Below, in pieces: positions 36,353 through 48,914 of a stretch of 64,000 nucleotides of DNA. Position numbers and translations under genes: made by a program. Each line of letters starts with the position of its first letter. Position 1 is the stretch's first letter. Source of the stretch: Paragordius varius (taxonomy: Eukaryota; Nematomorpha). The notes below the pieces were generated by a model. The model was not told the origin of the DNA and searched no databases. It was given only the letters and a program-made list of their open reading frames with translations. Where the stretch lies: assembly GCA_964247055.1 (NCBI GenBank), contig OZ176050.1:4712001-4776000 (forward strand), written 5' to 3'.

Positions 36353-39300
36353 TTATTTATTTGATGGTGGTAAAAAAGGATTTTCCACTTCCTTTTGTGC
36401 CTGGGTAGTCTGTATAAAATTTTTCCTTTTCACTAGGACAGCAATTTTGGGCTCAAGGGGGACATGAATGTCACGTTTAACGCCCGTGAGGAGAGATCGC
36501 ACATTTCGATTAACAAACAGGAAACGTTTTAACCGTTTAACAAATAACGTAGCAAGCGTTAGTTTAGAGGACATTTTATTAACATTCGTCCCATACGTTG
36601 TAAATAATACATCATAGTTGGTGGATGAATTCAAATTAGTAATATTGGCATTAGAAAAGGTTTCATTTGTCGTTGTGTAGTTGGTAGATGAATTATTTTC
36701 AGCAGTCATATTTTTGGTGGTAGTAAACTTTGGTGCCTGTGCAAATTCAACCACAAGATATTCATACCTTAGGATTTCGGTGAGCGTTAAATTTTCAGCT
36801 TTTTCGTATTGCCAATGCCTGTGTAATTCAGTGAATCGTGAGATACCCGTTTGACAAGCATATACATCCATGTAAACACTGTGATCTAAATTATAAACAT
36901 GAATATATTAAAATTAGCCCTTATAATACAAAATTTTTTGTATCTTTTAAAAAATATTGGATAAACCAAAAAGTAGATAAAATATATCTCAATTTACACA
37001 ATCGATTATCTAAATATAATCTATATTTTTTCTCAATTTTTAAGTTACAAATCCAGAGAGCCCATATTTTTTTATTTTTTCAAACAATTCAAATGTCATT
37101 ATAAAGCTTAGCCGTTATGTTATAATAAAACATCAGCTAAAAAGCTCATTTTGGTTTTATATTAATTTGATTTATATAATTTTGCAACAGCCTATTGCGA
37201 AAGAAATTATAACTTACTTTTTTGCACATCAATGGTTTTGGTGTATTGTAATTTGAGTAATGCCTTGCCCCCTGGATAATTTTGACGTGATGCCTCAAAA
37301 AAGATCAATGTTAAAGCGATATTGATATTAAGATGTATCAAGAGCGTAAAAGTTTTCACCAATTTAATCACAAAGACTAACATGGACGAGCCATAATTTG
37401 CTGATTTGAGTATTGAGACTTGATTTACTGCAGAATGATGATTGGCTTGGTTAGTGTTGACGTTGGTAGAAAAATTAATTGTAGATAAAGTACCTAAATT
37501 CCATCTAAATAAAAATATTTAAATTATGGAGTTTTTATTGATTAAAATGATAAAAAAAAACTTCAACTGTTCAAATAAATTTCAGTAAAAAGCCTAATAA
37601 AACCATTGGCATGTAAAAAGCTAGATTCCACCTAATAAAAAGTTAATTTCATCATCTTTTATGAATAAAAATAACCAAATTTTAACACAGTTGTATAAAT
37701 TTTTTACTATTATTACACCTTATTCGGATATGTTAAATCTAGAGAAAAACCCCAATATGTCTTGAAAAAAACTTACAAGTAATGACATCCATACGCTGCG
37801 ACAACATTCAAAAGTGGAACGACATAAATGATGAAACGAACTTCCTTGTGAGGTAAAAACGAATACAATAGCGTATACAATAGGGCTGGGATAAAAAAAC
37901 GGCCTATAACCCGTTGCAAAAGTTTTAATTCTTGTTTATTGGTCGTCGAAGTATAATGATGAGAGAAGTTAGCATTTCCTTTCGTATTTTTGGATTTTTG
38001 AGTAGGATGAAAAACGGTTAATCCATTTTGACAATCCGGATAGCCATTCGAAATACTCTGGCTGGCATTTTGGATTGTTGATGATCGTTTTCGTATATTA
38101 GCGGAGTTGTCACAACTATAAGAAATAGTAAAATAAGTTAATACCATAATTTTTTACTATAATTTAAAATTGATTGTGTTACCAATTTCCATTTCTATGC
38201 CTTATTCAGCAATCCAAAATGAAAGGTTATAATAAAAATTAAGATTTGAAAAAAATGATTTTCATAATAGAAAAATTAATTATCGGCAAAATAATTTTTA
38301 CTGTAAATGTCCATTGGTTCCAACCTTTGTTGCATAACCATTTTGGTATAATGATGTACCATTATTGTTTGGGTTATGGCTATTTTCATACGAATGCGGC
38401 GATTGAATTGAATGCCTTTTATCGGATGATTGCATTTTATGATTCCCATTATAATCATAATATTCCATTTTGTGGGCAATGTTAGAGGTAGATCCCTTTT
38501 TATTCTTTTGCGAATATTCGCCGCTTTGGTTTTGATGATGAGTTTTACGCGGCATGCCGTATTTTGCACACATAATAGTTTTGCCATACAAAACAACGGT
38601 AAAAAGCATGAAAGCCAGCGAAGCAAACATACATCGTGGGATAGCAGAATAGAGGTACCAGAGAAAAGGTAAAGTCTATAATAAAAGTGTTAACAAAAGA
38701 TTCGTGAAATTTTAAGTAAAAAATGTATATTTCTCATAAATAAATGGTAAAATATAGAAAGGCTCAAAAACTACGAGGCATCAGGAGTCGAAATAAAAAC
38801 CGTTTTCGGTGCCTAGTTCAGATTCTATATTAAATTTTTCAAAAAGCGGGTTCAGAGACTATTGCTTCCGGTTCTAGGGATTCCTTTTGCGAAGTGGTGA
38901 TTTTAAAAAATTTAGCGAAAAAAAAGTGGTTTGGGTTGCTTTTATTTGTTGGTCTTAACAGATTATCCAATTATTCTACAGGATGAATAATTTACCAAAA
39001 CACATAAACATAAAAAATAAACGATAAAAAAAATTTAAAAATATACTTATCCATTTCAAATATAAATTAAATCTATAAACTCTTTGAAATCTTAATTCAA
39101 TTTTAATTCCAATATGATTGGTTATGGTAATAATTAAACACATAATGGAATAAATACCCCCCAATTGGAACTTTTGTTGTGATATGTATTGTACCAAAAA
39201 ACTTCGCCTTCTGGCCATAGCCATCGTCCCCAAAACGTTGAATCGATCAATATGGTACAAGCTAAAATTTGTGATTTGAATTGAAAAAAAAACGTAAATA

Positions 39301-40448
39301 ATATTTTAATATATTTTAAATTTAGTTATATACATTTTTTTGGAACAAAGCTTAAATAATGTTATCATTCGTAAATTGGTTAAATTCATTTTATTTATAT
39401 ATATCAAATTTGATATTCAAAAAGATACACCTAATTACAATCAAACAAATTATCTTTTAAAATTAGTTTTTCTGTAAATTTGGGGCAGCTAAAATTAAAA
39501 CATAATTAATTTTGATCATTTATTTAATATCTTTATACATTTTAATCAAAGAAAAGGGGAAGATGTGTTTTATCTTGAAATATTCAATATTTTGTATTCA
39601 AAAAAATAGTATTATAACAATTTACATGATAAAACCTCTTGTATAAAAAAATAAATGCATAATCAGATATATTTGGGAAATAATGTTATTTCTCTATTAA
39701 AATGGGTATATTTCAACAAGTTTTATTACTTTACACTTATTTTTTCAAAATTGTTTAAATCATGTCAAATGATATGATAAGAAGTAAAAATTCAGACAAA
39801 AATAAACCTAATGAAAAAACGCTCCCAAACAGCCCATACCATACGCATGAGCTAAATAAATGTATTAATCGATCCACTTTAGTTGTTGATTGTTTTTTGT
39901 TTCCAGTCGCGTTATTACAACTTCGAAAGTTTTTGTTAAGGCCAGTTGAAAATTTGAAATTAACGATAGGTCGGTAAAAGGTTTGATTCAAAGCGGTAAG
40001 TAAAAACAGTACGGCAACCATTATAATAAGTTCACATCGAAAAACTATCACCAAGAAACTTGACAAAAATATGAAGAGCCCAATTCTATCCTCCAGCCAA
40101 AAGGAAAAGGTCCATAAAACTATATAACGAATATAAGAATACAATAAAATTAATAATGTAATATTGGTTGTATTGAATATAAATATAGTTAGCTCCAAAG
40201 GGATAACGTAAAATTAAAATAGAACGATTAAATATATTCTTAATATATGGGTAGCTCTTCAATTATAATTGGACGTACAAATCCCTACCAATTCTTGTAG
40301 TGGGTTCACCCATTATATCAATATTTAGGTAAACAGTATAATTAAAAAAAATATTATAGTTAGCATAAAGATTCGGATACATTTGGGAAAATGGTTATAT
40401 AAGTATATCATATAAGATACGATTTGAAATCTAAATTATTTAAAAACT

Positions 40449-40507
<59 letters not shown>

Positions 40508-41070
40508 ATTTAATATAAAAAATATATAATACAATTTTCATTTTTATTGAAAAATAAATCACTTACAAATCATAAGAGCAAAAATATTTGGTAGCAATCG
40601 ACTAGAATAGAACATGATGTGGAATTGCGTACTCGTTATAATTATCATCCATTTGGCAATGGACGTATTTAGGCGTTTTGCCACGCTTCGATAAAATTTA
40701 TAAAAGGAACACATAAGTAATAGGCCCATAATAATTCGAACTAAAATATATCAATAACTATTTTTTACTTAAAAAGAGCGAATAAATTTTGGAGACATCT
40801 AGTACTTTCATAATATTAACTATGGGAAAAGCAAATATAGAAATAATCAGTGGTCCAATAAATGTTCTAGGGACGACTCCTGGAAATTGATTATGATCAA
40901 ACTATATGATAATTAAATAATAAGTTTACGTCGCTCAATTTCGATTGGTAAAGTAGATCATGAGTTGCTTGCACATTAAAACTTTCTTCGACTTTGGTTA
41001 ACGGGCAATATATTATGTGTAACACCATAATTACACATAAATATGCGATTAAAGCGATATCTTGAACCAT
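36353..41070 (-). CDS. ALG12: Dol-P-Man alpha-1,6-mannosyltransferase ALG12
   Basis: ER multi-pass GT-C glycosyltransferase that adds the eighth mannose to the dolichol-linked N-glycan precursor. Exons: 41070-40930, 40901-40769, 40740-40567, 40119-39808, 39261-39158, 38675-38302, 38115-37777, 37504-37219 (this exon could be off by one base), 36885-36353; about 798 aa (human 488). Family blocks: [90 protein letters not shown], the signature [26 protein letters not shown] and [19 protein letters not shown]. The first ATG in frame is 41068-41070. Introns 1 and 2 are both 28 nt. The extra length is a low-complexity Asn/His/Lys loop in exons 6-7 before the HKE motif, and Asn/Thr-rich inserts near the C-terminus. 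Confidence 0.94.
40450..40503. repeat. (AT)n microsatellite
   Basis: AT-dinucleotide tract of about 54 bp in ALG12 intron 3, interrupted by single G or C bases. Confidence 0.9.
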
Positions 41071-41146
41071 CAAATCAACCCACAACTAATAAATCTATAA
41101 ACATCATTAAATGGTACATACAATTTTCCATATGTAACCAATCCAT
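41071..41146. promoter_or_regulatory. Divergent promoter, ALG12 / TEX264
   Basis: Only 76 bp lie between the opposed start codons, so the two ER-protein genes must share or overlap their promoters and 5' UTRs. No motif stands out. Confidence 0.5.
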
Positions 41147-41881
41147 ATGCATGTTCTTATTCTAATTTTTTTGGTGCTTTTAATATTTTTCTGCATTTTA
41201 TTGGTATATCTTGGTTATTCGGGATTGTTTCATCGCATAGAAGTTAGGGTTAAAGAACCGACTATTAATAATTTTAAAATAGCTTACAAATTTGCCAAAG
41301 GCCCTTATAAGGATTCTTACAAAATATATAAAGAGGTTATCAGTATTTCCCCACATACCCGATACATTGCGATATACTATGATAATCCAAACGAAGTTTA
41401 CACTAAATATTTTATTTTTATTAGTGTAGACCCGAGGAACGGAGATATTTAGTTGGAACGATTGTATCGGAGGGTAGGAATTTAGAAGATCACGAACTTT
41501 TAACCAAATTAAAACAAAATGGATTTAATGAATGGGATTTTCCTACCATTAACTATGCTGTGGTCACATCTTTTCCATATAAAAATACCACTTCAATTTA
41601 TATATCAGCATGGCGTGTATATGATGCAATCTCTAAATATGTCAAAGTGAAATTATTATGTTTTTAAGACCTATATAAAATATATTTTAGCATTTAACTT
41701 AATTTAAACGTATATATAATAATAATAATAATGTTAGGACCATAAATTACGGATTGGGCCATGTGTTGAGATATGGGAAAATGATTTTGTGAATTATATG
41801 TGTCCACTAGATCATATAGAAGATTTCTATGTTAAAGAAATTAACCCACCCCTTAGTGATGATAAAAGATGTGCCAAATAA
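41147..41881 (+). CDS. TEX264: TEX264-like ER membrane protein, short form
   Basis: In vertebrates TEX264 is an ER-phagy receptor: an N-terminal membrane anchor, a GyrI-like domain, and a disordered tail with an LC3-interacting motif. Exons: 41147-41395, 41425-41646, 41738-41881; 204 aa (human 313). Residues about 3-23 form a hydrophobic anchor (LILIFLVLLIFFCILLVYLG). The GyrI-like part matches: GYSGLFHRIEV, IAYKFAKGPY, SISPHTRYIAIYYDNPNE, CRPEERRYLVGTIVSEG, TSFPYKNTTSIYI and NYMCPLDHIEDFYV. The reading frame stops directly after this domain (LSDDKRCAK), so the long acidic tail and the LC3-binding motif are absent, unless an unseen alternative exon adds them. Intron 1 is 29 nt. Divergent from ALG12, convergent with the PSMD5-like gene. 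Confidence 0.88.
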
Positions 41882-42238
41882 TTTGTAGATATATTTCTAG
41901 TCCCTTTTATTTCAATTTCCACAACTTTATAACCCTTTTTTTCTATCCAGTATTATACCTTTAATCTCTTTCTACAAACCCTAAAAAATCTTGTAATAAT
42001 AATCTTGTCACTAAATATTTTGTGTATTATTTATATATCTAACACCAAAGCTTATCACGTTTATACCATTCTTTATTTTGCGATGTGATATGATGTGTTT
42101 ATACTGTTAATTTACCAAAAATATTTGTAATTTATTTATCATTATATATATAATAATTTACTCACAAAACACATTCGAGTTAATAAATAGATTTGCATTC
42201 CTTTATTCTACACTATTTTAATCAACTAGCGGATACAT
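41882..42238. other. TEX264-PSMD5 convergent spacer
   Basis: 357 bp of AT-rich 3' flanks between convergent stop codons; nothing else recognised. Confidence 0.6.
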
Positions 42239-45200
42239 TTATAAGGCTAACATAAAATTAGCGGGACTTATGAAATCACTATATTTTTTGAGTTGAATTT
42301 CGCAATCATTTTTCCAGGACACGAGAAAATTTGCAAAATCACTGATAGATTTGTTATTGGTATCCGTTTTTGTCATGTCTTCAATACGTTTAAAAGTATT
42401 AATTAATTGCCCATTTATGAATTCATTTATTTCATTTTTATTGGATACCCCAAGATGCTCATTACTTATCAAATTCCATATAAAAATGCAAGGTAAGATG
42501 ACATCTTTAACAAAATTCAAGTTTTGAGCGAGTTTCGGCGATATAATATTATCTAAAACTGGAATAGGGAATTTGATTTGTTCCATGATTTGATATAAGT
42601 GATTGATAACACAATTTGTCACAACGTTATACACAATTACTTTGTAATCTTTTGTTACAGTATAGTTTTCATTGGTGGTTGCATTTATCTAAAAATATAA
42701 AATACTACAGGCATAATCACCATGATTTGAAAAAAATGGGCTTTCGCATCATGACCATTTAGAAAAATATTTAACCATAGTTTTTATTTAATTTTTTGAT
42801 AACACATAGGTTTTATATGACATACAAAAAATTAATTGGAGGCACACCTATGATTTTGACGATTTATATGATTTTGTAAAAAAACGAAAAAATAACTCGG
42901 CTTAAGTTATTGTGTACTGTTTCAACCATCTTATGCGCGTGCGAATGGGTCACTTTATTATATTAAAATATCTTATATATACCATTTACAATTCGAATTC
43001 ACCTTGAACAATTCAAATTTACCTTCAAATAAATAATGTTTTTTTAAATTAAAAATTACCTATATTTTAATATATTTTTTAAAAAATATTGTTTAAAATT
43101 AAAATAATACTGAAAAAGTAATAAACTATGCCATAAAGATATATTTCATATTAAAAATGAGTAATATTAGTTCGAAAACACAATTGTTTTTTAGGGAGAA
43201 TTTAAATTGTTCAAGGGTGAATTTGAACTTTAAATGGATATATATGTCCAAGGCAAATTTAATTTATGCAAGTTATGCGCCAATTTTTTTTTATGTATAC
43301 CATAAGATTGATCATAAATTTAAAACATGTTTTCTAAGTGATTAAGGGTAAATGATTCTTTAAAATATTCATCATGCCGATTAACTTACGGATGTCTATA
43401 TTAATTAAAACGATAAGAGTTTTTATTTTCATTCGATAAACGATTAAACTCAAAATCTTAAATAGAGGTTTTTTGGAATTATTTGAGGTATCATCTAGCT
43501 TTTAATCGTCGTTTTAGTTTAAAAATGTATTCTGTATGCTTACATTGTTCGGAAGTAATATTTTCTTAATTAAGTTTCTAGCCAAATTTTCTATTCCTAT
43601 ATCAATGACATCATGTATCTCGAAACACATGTTTGCCAATGTTTCAAACGATTCTTCGAAGAATTCTAAAAAAGACAAATATGATTATTACCTTTTGGTG
43701 TGCCTAATTCGACTAATTTTTCACTAATTTTAAATAAAGCTAATAATAAAATAAATAATATTTGACAAATGAACCATAATACTTAAACATACCTCAATCG
43801 TTTAGTTTTAACTTATAATTTTTTATATTTATTTATTAATATGAGATGATGGCTTTTAAAATTTGACTAATCTTTATTATGATGAATATTTTAATTGAAA
43901 CATCCTTTTGATTTATAATAATAATACGAATAAAATGAAATGAATAATACCATGTTTTAATATTATATTATAATTTCTTGGATTGCAAAGCATTTTGCAA
44001 AGGGAATCTATTGAAGCCTTTTTGATCGCATATTCTGTGCAAGTAGGTAAATTATTTAAGTCAATCATTTTAATTTCCAGCAAAAGGCTTCCGATAAAAG
44101 CCGTACATGCGGATAATCTAGTATCTGCCATAACGCCATAAACATTGGCATAGAAGGATCCGAAAAAATTGATTAGGCCTAAAATTATAAAATAATTTTA
44201 ATTAAAATAATATTTCTTAGCTTTTAGCTATGAATCCAGAAAAAAACCTCTGTATTTTGTGCTTTATTTGGTTTCGACAAAATGCACAATTTTATTTTAT
44301 CATATGACATATTAACATCGCATTTTTGTTCGAACGGTCTTTAACCGATTTATTCAAGAGACTCCAAATCGAAACCGCCTGAAATCAGATCCTGGTTCTT
44401 ATTTTTAAAAAAAAATTAAGCCGGTTCTGAAACCGTGCTCTTTTGGTTGAATATTTATATCCAAGTCTCCTCCTGCTTTTTGATTGAATTAAATTACTAG
44501 CTTGGATAATAGATTATCATGTGGGTGAGAGAGTACACATCGCGATTAGATTTTTTTAATAACAAAATATTAAAAAAACCTAAATTTAGTTAAATATATA
44601 TTCCTTTTGATAATCAAAACTTTTGATTATAGCAAGAATGTCTTTATCATATATATATTATTTGGATAACTTTGCATGTCATGTCCCTTCTTTTTTAAAA
44701 ATTCCAGAAATAATTTTTAAAATACAATATACTTAGAATTAATTTGGTTTATGGGTAACACTGATTAAAATTTTGTTTAAACAAAAAAATTATAGAATTG
44801 GTGTAAGATTTTTTTGATATCATCACATACTGCAATAATTAGGATTAAAAAAATGATTAACTTGGTAATAAAAGACAATTTTTTTCATCTTGATCGATGG
44901 AAAATAAATATTTTTCAGTTTTTTCCAAAACTTTTGGATGAGCCTGGATCATGTATTCGATGCCATAAGATTTTTCTACTAATCGTGTAAATAAATCGAG
45001 GTAATGCGTTGTGTCAAATACATTGGACGTGTTAACAAAATCCTGCATTATCAAACACACTAAAGTTTCGTATTGTGATAGGAGTTTCTTTGATAAGCAG
45101 GCAATTTTTATAATGAACTATGTCAAAAATAAATTAATGTTGGAACAGAATGGATTATAAATGGTATTTTACAATACACATTAACGAGAGCTATAATTGG

Positions 45201-48200
45201 CCATTTCGGTAATACTATGGAAAAAAATTATTTTAGAACTGCTAATCTTTCCAATTATTGTTATATAATTATGTCGCACCTTGCTAAGAAATATAAAATT
45301 AATTGGCTATTTAATGTATCATGAATTCTTATGGTATAATACATAAGGTGACCAGATTTTTTGAAGGAAAAAGCGGGACAAATCAGAGAAAGGGGGGTAC
45401 AACCAAAAATTTTTATTCAAAAAATTTATTGTAATATTTTTAACACAAATACATTATAAATATAAAAAATATTTCATTCCTTGGTTGAGTGAATGCGTTT
45501 TAGCAGATTGTCATAATTTTTTAAAATATTGTAGAAATCTTCACAAGAATTTGTCAAATTATATTTGACAGATAAAATGGCCTTTAAAGTTTTAACATTT
45601 AAATTTAATTTTTCCGATGTCCTTACTGTGGAAAAAACGCGCTCAGTAGCAGCGTTTGTTCCAGGTAAAGATAGTGAAAATTCTACAATTTTAAAAATAT
45701 TATTGAACATAGTTTGTTTCAAAATGATGAAACAATTCTAACCATTTCTTTTCTACTGTATTTTTTTCTGCTGTCCATAATTTAGGTTTTTCATTATTAA
45801 TATATTTTATAACTAATGATACTTCTGAAAAAAGATCATTTTCTGAAAGGTTACTTTTTGAGAATTTTCTGGAGATGCAGATGTAACCAAATGATTTTTG
45901 AACATCGCACCAATTTAATTCTGGTTTTAATGTTCGCCAATGAAAATGATCAATTTCATTGAATTGCACCGTCCAGTCTTCCAAATGATCTACAGCTTGT
46001 ATAAAACATTTTTATATGGTACAGGATATCTTGGGGATTTATTAAGCCTTGTTTTTCTAACTTATTTATAATATTGCGGATGTTTACTGATAAAAATTAT
46101 TTTCTAACCTTTCTTGATATTGGAATTTCCGATTACTAACTTCATTGGCTACTTCGATTCCCGAATTTTTGTCATCTTCTATCAATTTAATAACATGTTG
46201 AAAGAGAGACGCTTGATTATGTAAGAACTCTAACCATATTTTTGAATCACTTTTAAAAAACTTTTCCAAAGTTTGTCCTGTAAAAAAACGATTTTAAAGG
46301 ATATTTTTAAAATTGTTTCGAGAGCTGAGAGCTAACCAACGAGTTTCACAATATCCAAGCATTTTTTGATATTGAACTTCTGCATTTTCACAGAATTCCT
46401 TAAGCGTTTCAACTTGTACCGTGTATATAAAATTAGAAATATATTTTGACAACTACATATTTCACATCTAGGGGTAACAAATCAGCAGCTGTTTGAATAG
46501 CGTTTGCGCTGCACACCCAACGTCAATAATGTTTGATTAAGATTATCTGCTAATTTATGAAAATTATTTTTTGTTCCCCTCCTTGCTTTTCTACCGAAGT
46601 TCGTATTGGTGTTGACAGCGCATGCGATGATTTTGTCATTATTTTTTTCTAGAATATTCATTATTGAAATAAAAATTATGTCGGAATTTACACCGGGTAG
46701 AGAAATAAAATAAATTTTAATTAAACTCCGGTTTCTGGATCAATATATCTTATTAAAGTGGGAAATAATTTTGTTTCCTGATTTGATAGATCAGTCAGCA
46801 AATCTTTTTGTATTTCAGAAAATGCATTGACGAAAGGACTTGCATACAATGGCTTCAGCTTTTGTACGGGCGCGAATAACCTGTAAGGTACATTCCATTG
46901 ATCTAAAGGAATGATTGTGGTTAACAGCGTGAAAAGATAAAACGCTTTCGGCTAGTCCCAAATTCTTTTCTTCTTTCTCCAAAAGCGGTTTAAAATCGCT
47001 CATTTTGTAAGATGATGCCGCCATATTTAAACATTGTTTATGTTTCTGTGTTTTCATATGCTTTGTAATATCATGCTTGCAGCCATGTGCTAGGGTTAAT
47101 TCCCCTTCGCATAGAAAACATTTTACAAATGATTCGTTCTTCGTTTTTTTAATAAAAGGAAATTCTTTCATTAATTCATCGTTGAATTTACAACCTCTTT
47201 TTTTACTCATATTTTTAAATTAATATAGGATAAAAAATATTATATTGCCTTAATTTTCTGGAGTAAACGTATAAGCTACCGGTTTGTTGTATTAATTTGT
47301 CTTTTTGATAATGTTGGCAGGTAATATAACTAAAATATTAGTATAAAAAAATATTATTACCTTAATTTTCTAGAGTAAACGTATAAGCTACCGATTTGTG
47401 GTATCTATTCGTATTTTGATAATGTTGGCAGTAGGATTAGAAAGCAAAATGTATAATCATATGATATATATTCGAAAAAAATAAATATTTTAATTTAAAA
47501 ATAAAAAATCTCAATTTAAAATTAATATAGATTTTAAAGATAACTAATGAAAAAAAATTTAAACGGATAAATAAATTTTTTATAATAAATTTAAATGTAT
47601 TAAAAAAAAATTTTTTTATATAATCTTGAAAAAGCGGGACATTTCAAAAACGCAGCGGGAGGCGGGACAAAGTGTGAGAAAGCGGGACTGTCCCGCCAAA
47701 AGCGGGACGTCTGGTCACCTTAATAATACAGCGATATTTAAACCGCGGCCCCAAAAATGCCTTTTTATGGCCCTAAAGATCTAATTTTAATTTCAAATTT
47801 GTGAAAATGTGTCAAACAGCATTGAAATTTTATCGGTATTAGGACCCTTAAAACAAGAAAAAAATTTTTTGTCTCTTAAAAATTTTTGGTGAGTACCATT
47901 GGTGTAATATATTCTAATTAATGACATTTTTATCACCGGTAACACAAAAATTTATCACTTACTCATATATATTTATATTACTTCATAAAATTTATGCTTG
48001 TTTCCGGTTCGAATTTCTTTCTTTAGCAGATCCACACCTCCTTGATCAAAAAGGAAAGGCACTTCACCATTTAATTTGTCCAAAATCTATATGTAATATA
48101 ACCACTTAGTCAGCAATAAATCGGTATGAAAAATTAACAAATATAAATGTGGTGGGCAAAATTAATCAGATAACCTTTTATCTACTTATCAAGGCAATAA

Positions 48201-48914
48201 TTATTTAAAAAGTTAATCGACGGAAAAAACTATAAAATAGACATAAAACTATATATATCGTAATTTTCAATAAATTTGCCTGAGTTGCCAATTCCATGGC
48301 TTCATTTCCTATTGTAACATTGGCACTGTTAATGTTGGACAATACTTTGAACCAAATATTCCCGTTCAAAAGCATAAGTATTTCAGCCGATGTACTGAGA
48401 CGATTTAACTAAATATATATAATATGGAATATGTTATGATAAGTTTTTAATTATTGTTTTTATATGGTTTCGATTACATACAAAATTAATAATCCATTGA
48501 ACCATGGATGTGTTGGGCTGCTCTAAAACCAGCAAGACACATTTTTGAAACAATTGGACATCTAGCATACACCCATTCAGCAACAATAACATGAGCCTTC
48601 TTTGTAGAGATTCACTATAAAGTATTTGATTATTTTGATTTAGACGCAAAAAATTTACATTTTTGTCAAATATCATAACTATTTGGTAAAAATTACTCTA
48701 ATCCGGGATTCGTTAATAATGCTATAATGTCATTGAGGAATGATTGTGATTGTCTTAAATCATGATAAACATCTTTTGAACCCTTTGTTTCCCATATATT
48801 GCAACACTTTTCAGCCAATATTTTAAAGGATTTGCGATTTTCAAGGAATTCTCTATTTAAATTACTTAGTTGATTTAGGCAGTTGTGGATATCATTACTA
48901 ACTGTATCTCCCAT
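42239..48914 (-). CDS. PSMD5: PSMD5-like 26S proteasome assembly chaperone (S5B/Hsm3 type)
   Basis: HEAT/armadillo-repeat chaperone that in other animals binds the Rpt1-Rpt2 side of the 19S base during proteasome assembly. Exons: 48914-48697, 48614-48482, 48408-48280, 48086-47982, 45117-44862, 44178-43951, 43665-43544, 42688-42239; phases agree; 546 aa (human 504). Similarity is by pattern: LFDQGGVDLLKKEI with FYEFIIKIACLSKKLLSQYE (human VYELIIEISS), LIMQDFVNTSNVFD, EYMIQAHPKVL, SLINFFGSFY followed by VMADTRLSACTAF. The first 110 residues are helical but less conserved. The exon 3 donor appears to be GC (48279-48278), which fits the homology better than reading on to the next GT. Intron 4 contains a 2.4 kb hAT transposon; intron 7 contains a 21-bp foldback element. 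Confidence 0.8.
42974..43245 (+). mobile_element. 21-bp foldback element, copy D
   Basis: Two AATTC(A/G)AATTCACC units at the left and two GGGTGAATTT-type units at the right, with the shared core landmark TATGCCATAAAGATATAT. It lies in PSMD5 intron 7, antisense to the gene, about 285 nt from the acceptor. Core orientation as copy A. Confidence 0.8.
45344..47722 (-). mobile_element. hAT transposon with BED-type transposase, decayed
   Basis: 2379 bp. Terminal inverted repeat TAAGGTGACCAGA, with a CCCGCTTTT-type continuation, at both ends. A perfect 8-bp target duplication ATAATACA lies at 45336-45343 and 47723-47730. The minus strand encodes transposase pieces. Near 47210 it starts MSKKRGCKFNDELMKEFPF with a zinc-finger-like CFLCEG...CKHDITKHMKTQKH. 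Near 45650 it has the hAT C-terminal dimerisation block LSLPGTNAATERVFSTVR. Between them the frame is shifted or stopped several times (open pieces 47210-46815, 46269-46084, 45984-45700, 45722-45474), so it is not active. It lies in PSMD5 intron 4, in the same direction as the host gene. Confidence 0.9.
47729..47901. mobile_element. Older short hAT-type element, hit by the 2.4 kb hAT
   Basis: Starts CAGCGATATTTAAACCGCGG and ends GTGAGTACCATTG; inverted, the end reads CAATGGTACTCACC. It is related to the hAT terminus at 774. Its first two bases fall within the younger element's target duplication. Across the younger element, the original flanks are GTATAATA (left, ending 45341) and GTGTAATA (47902-47909), a 7-of-8 target duplication. 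So this roughly 173 bp element came first and the autonomous hAT later jumped into its end. Confidence 0.65.

Noticed and set aside
37560-37640. Extra ALG12 exon reading [16 protein letters not shown]
   Set aside because: It starts in phase but runs into a stop without a good donor; the exon 37504-37219 starts in the same phase and carries the homologous residues.
38276-38630. Overlapping frame to ALG12 exon 6 ([16 protein letters not shown]...)
   Set aside because: A shadow frame of the real exon, which reads [13 protein letters not shown] in phase with the flanking exons.
48691-48708. An 18-nt intron in the PSMD5-like gene (gtaatt...aatag)
   Set aside because: Splicing there leads to an early stop; using the acceptor at 48615-48616 keeps frame and gives a 82-nt intron.
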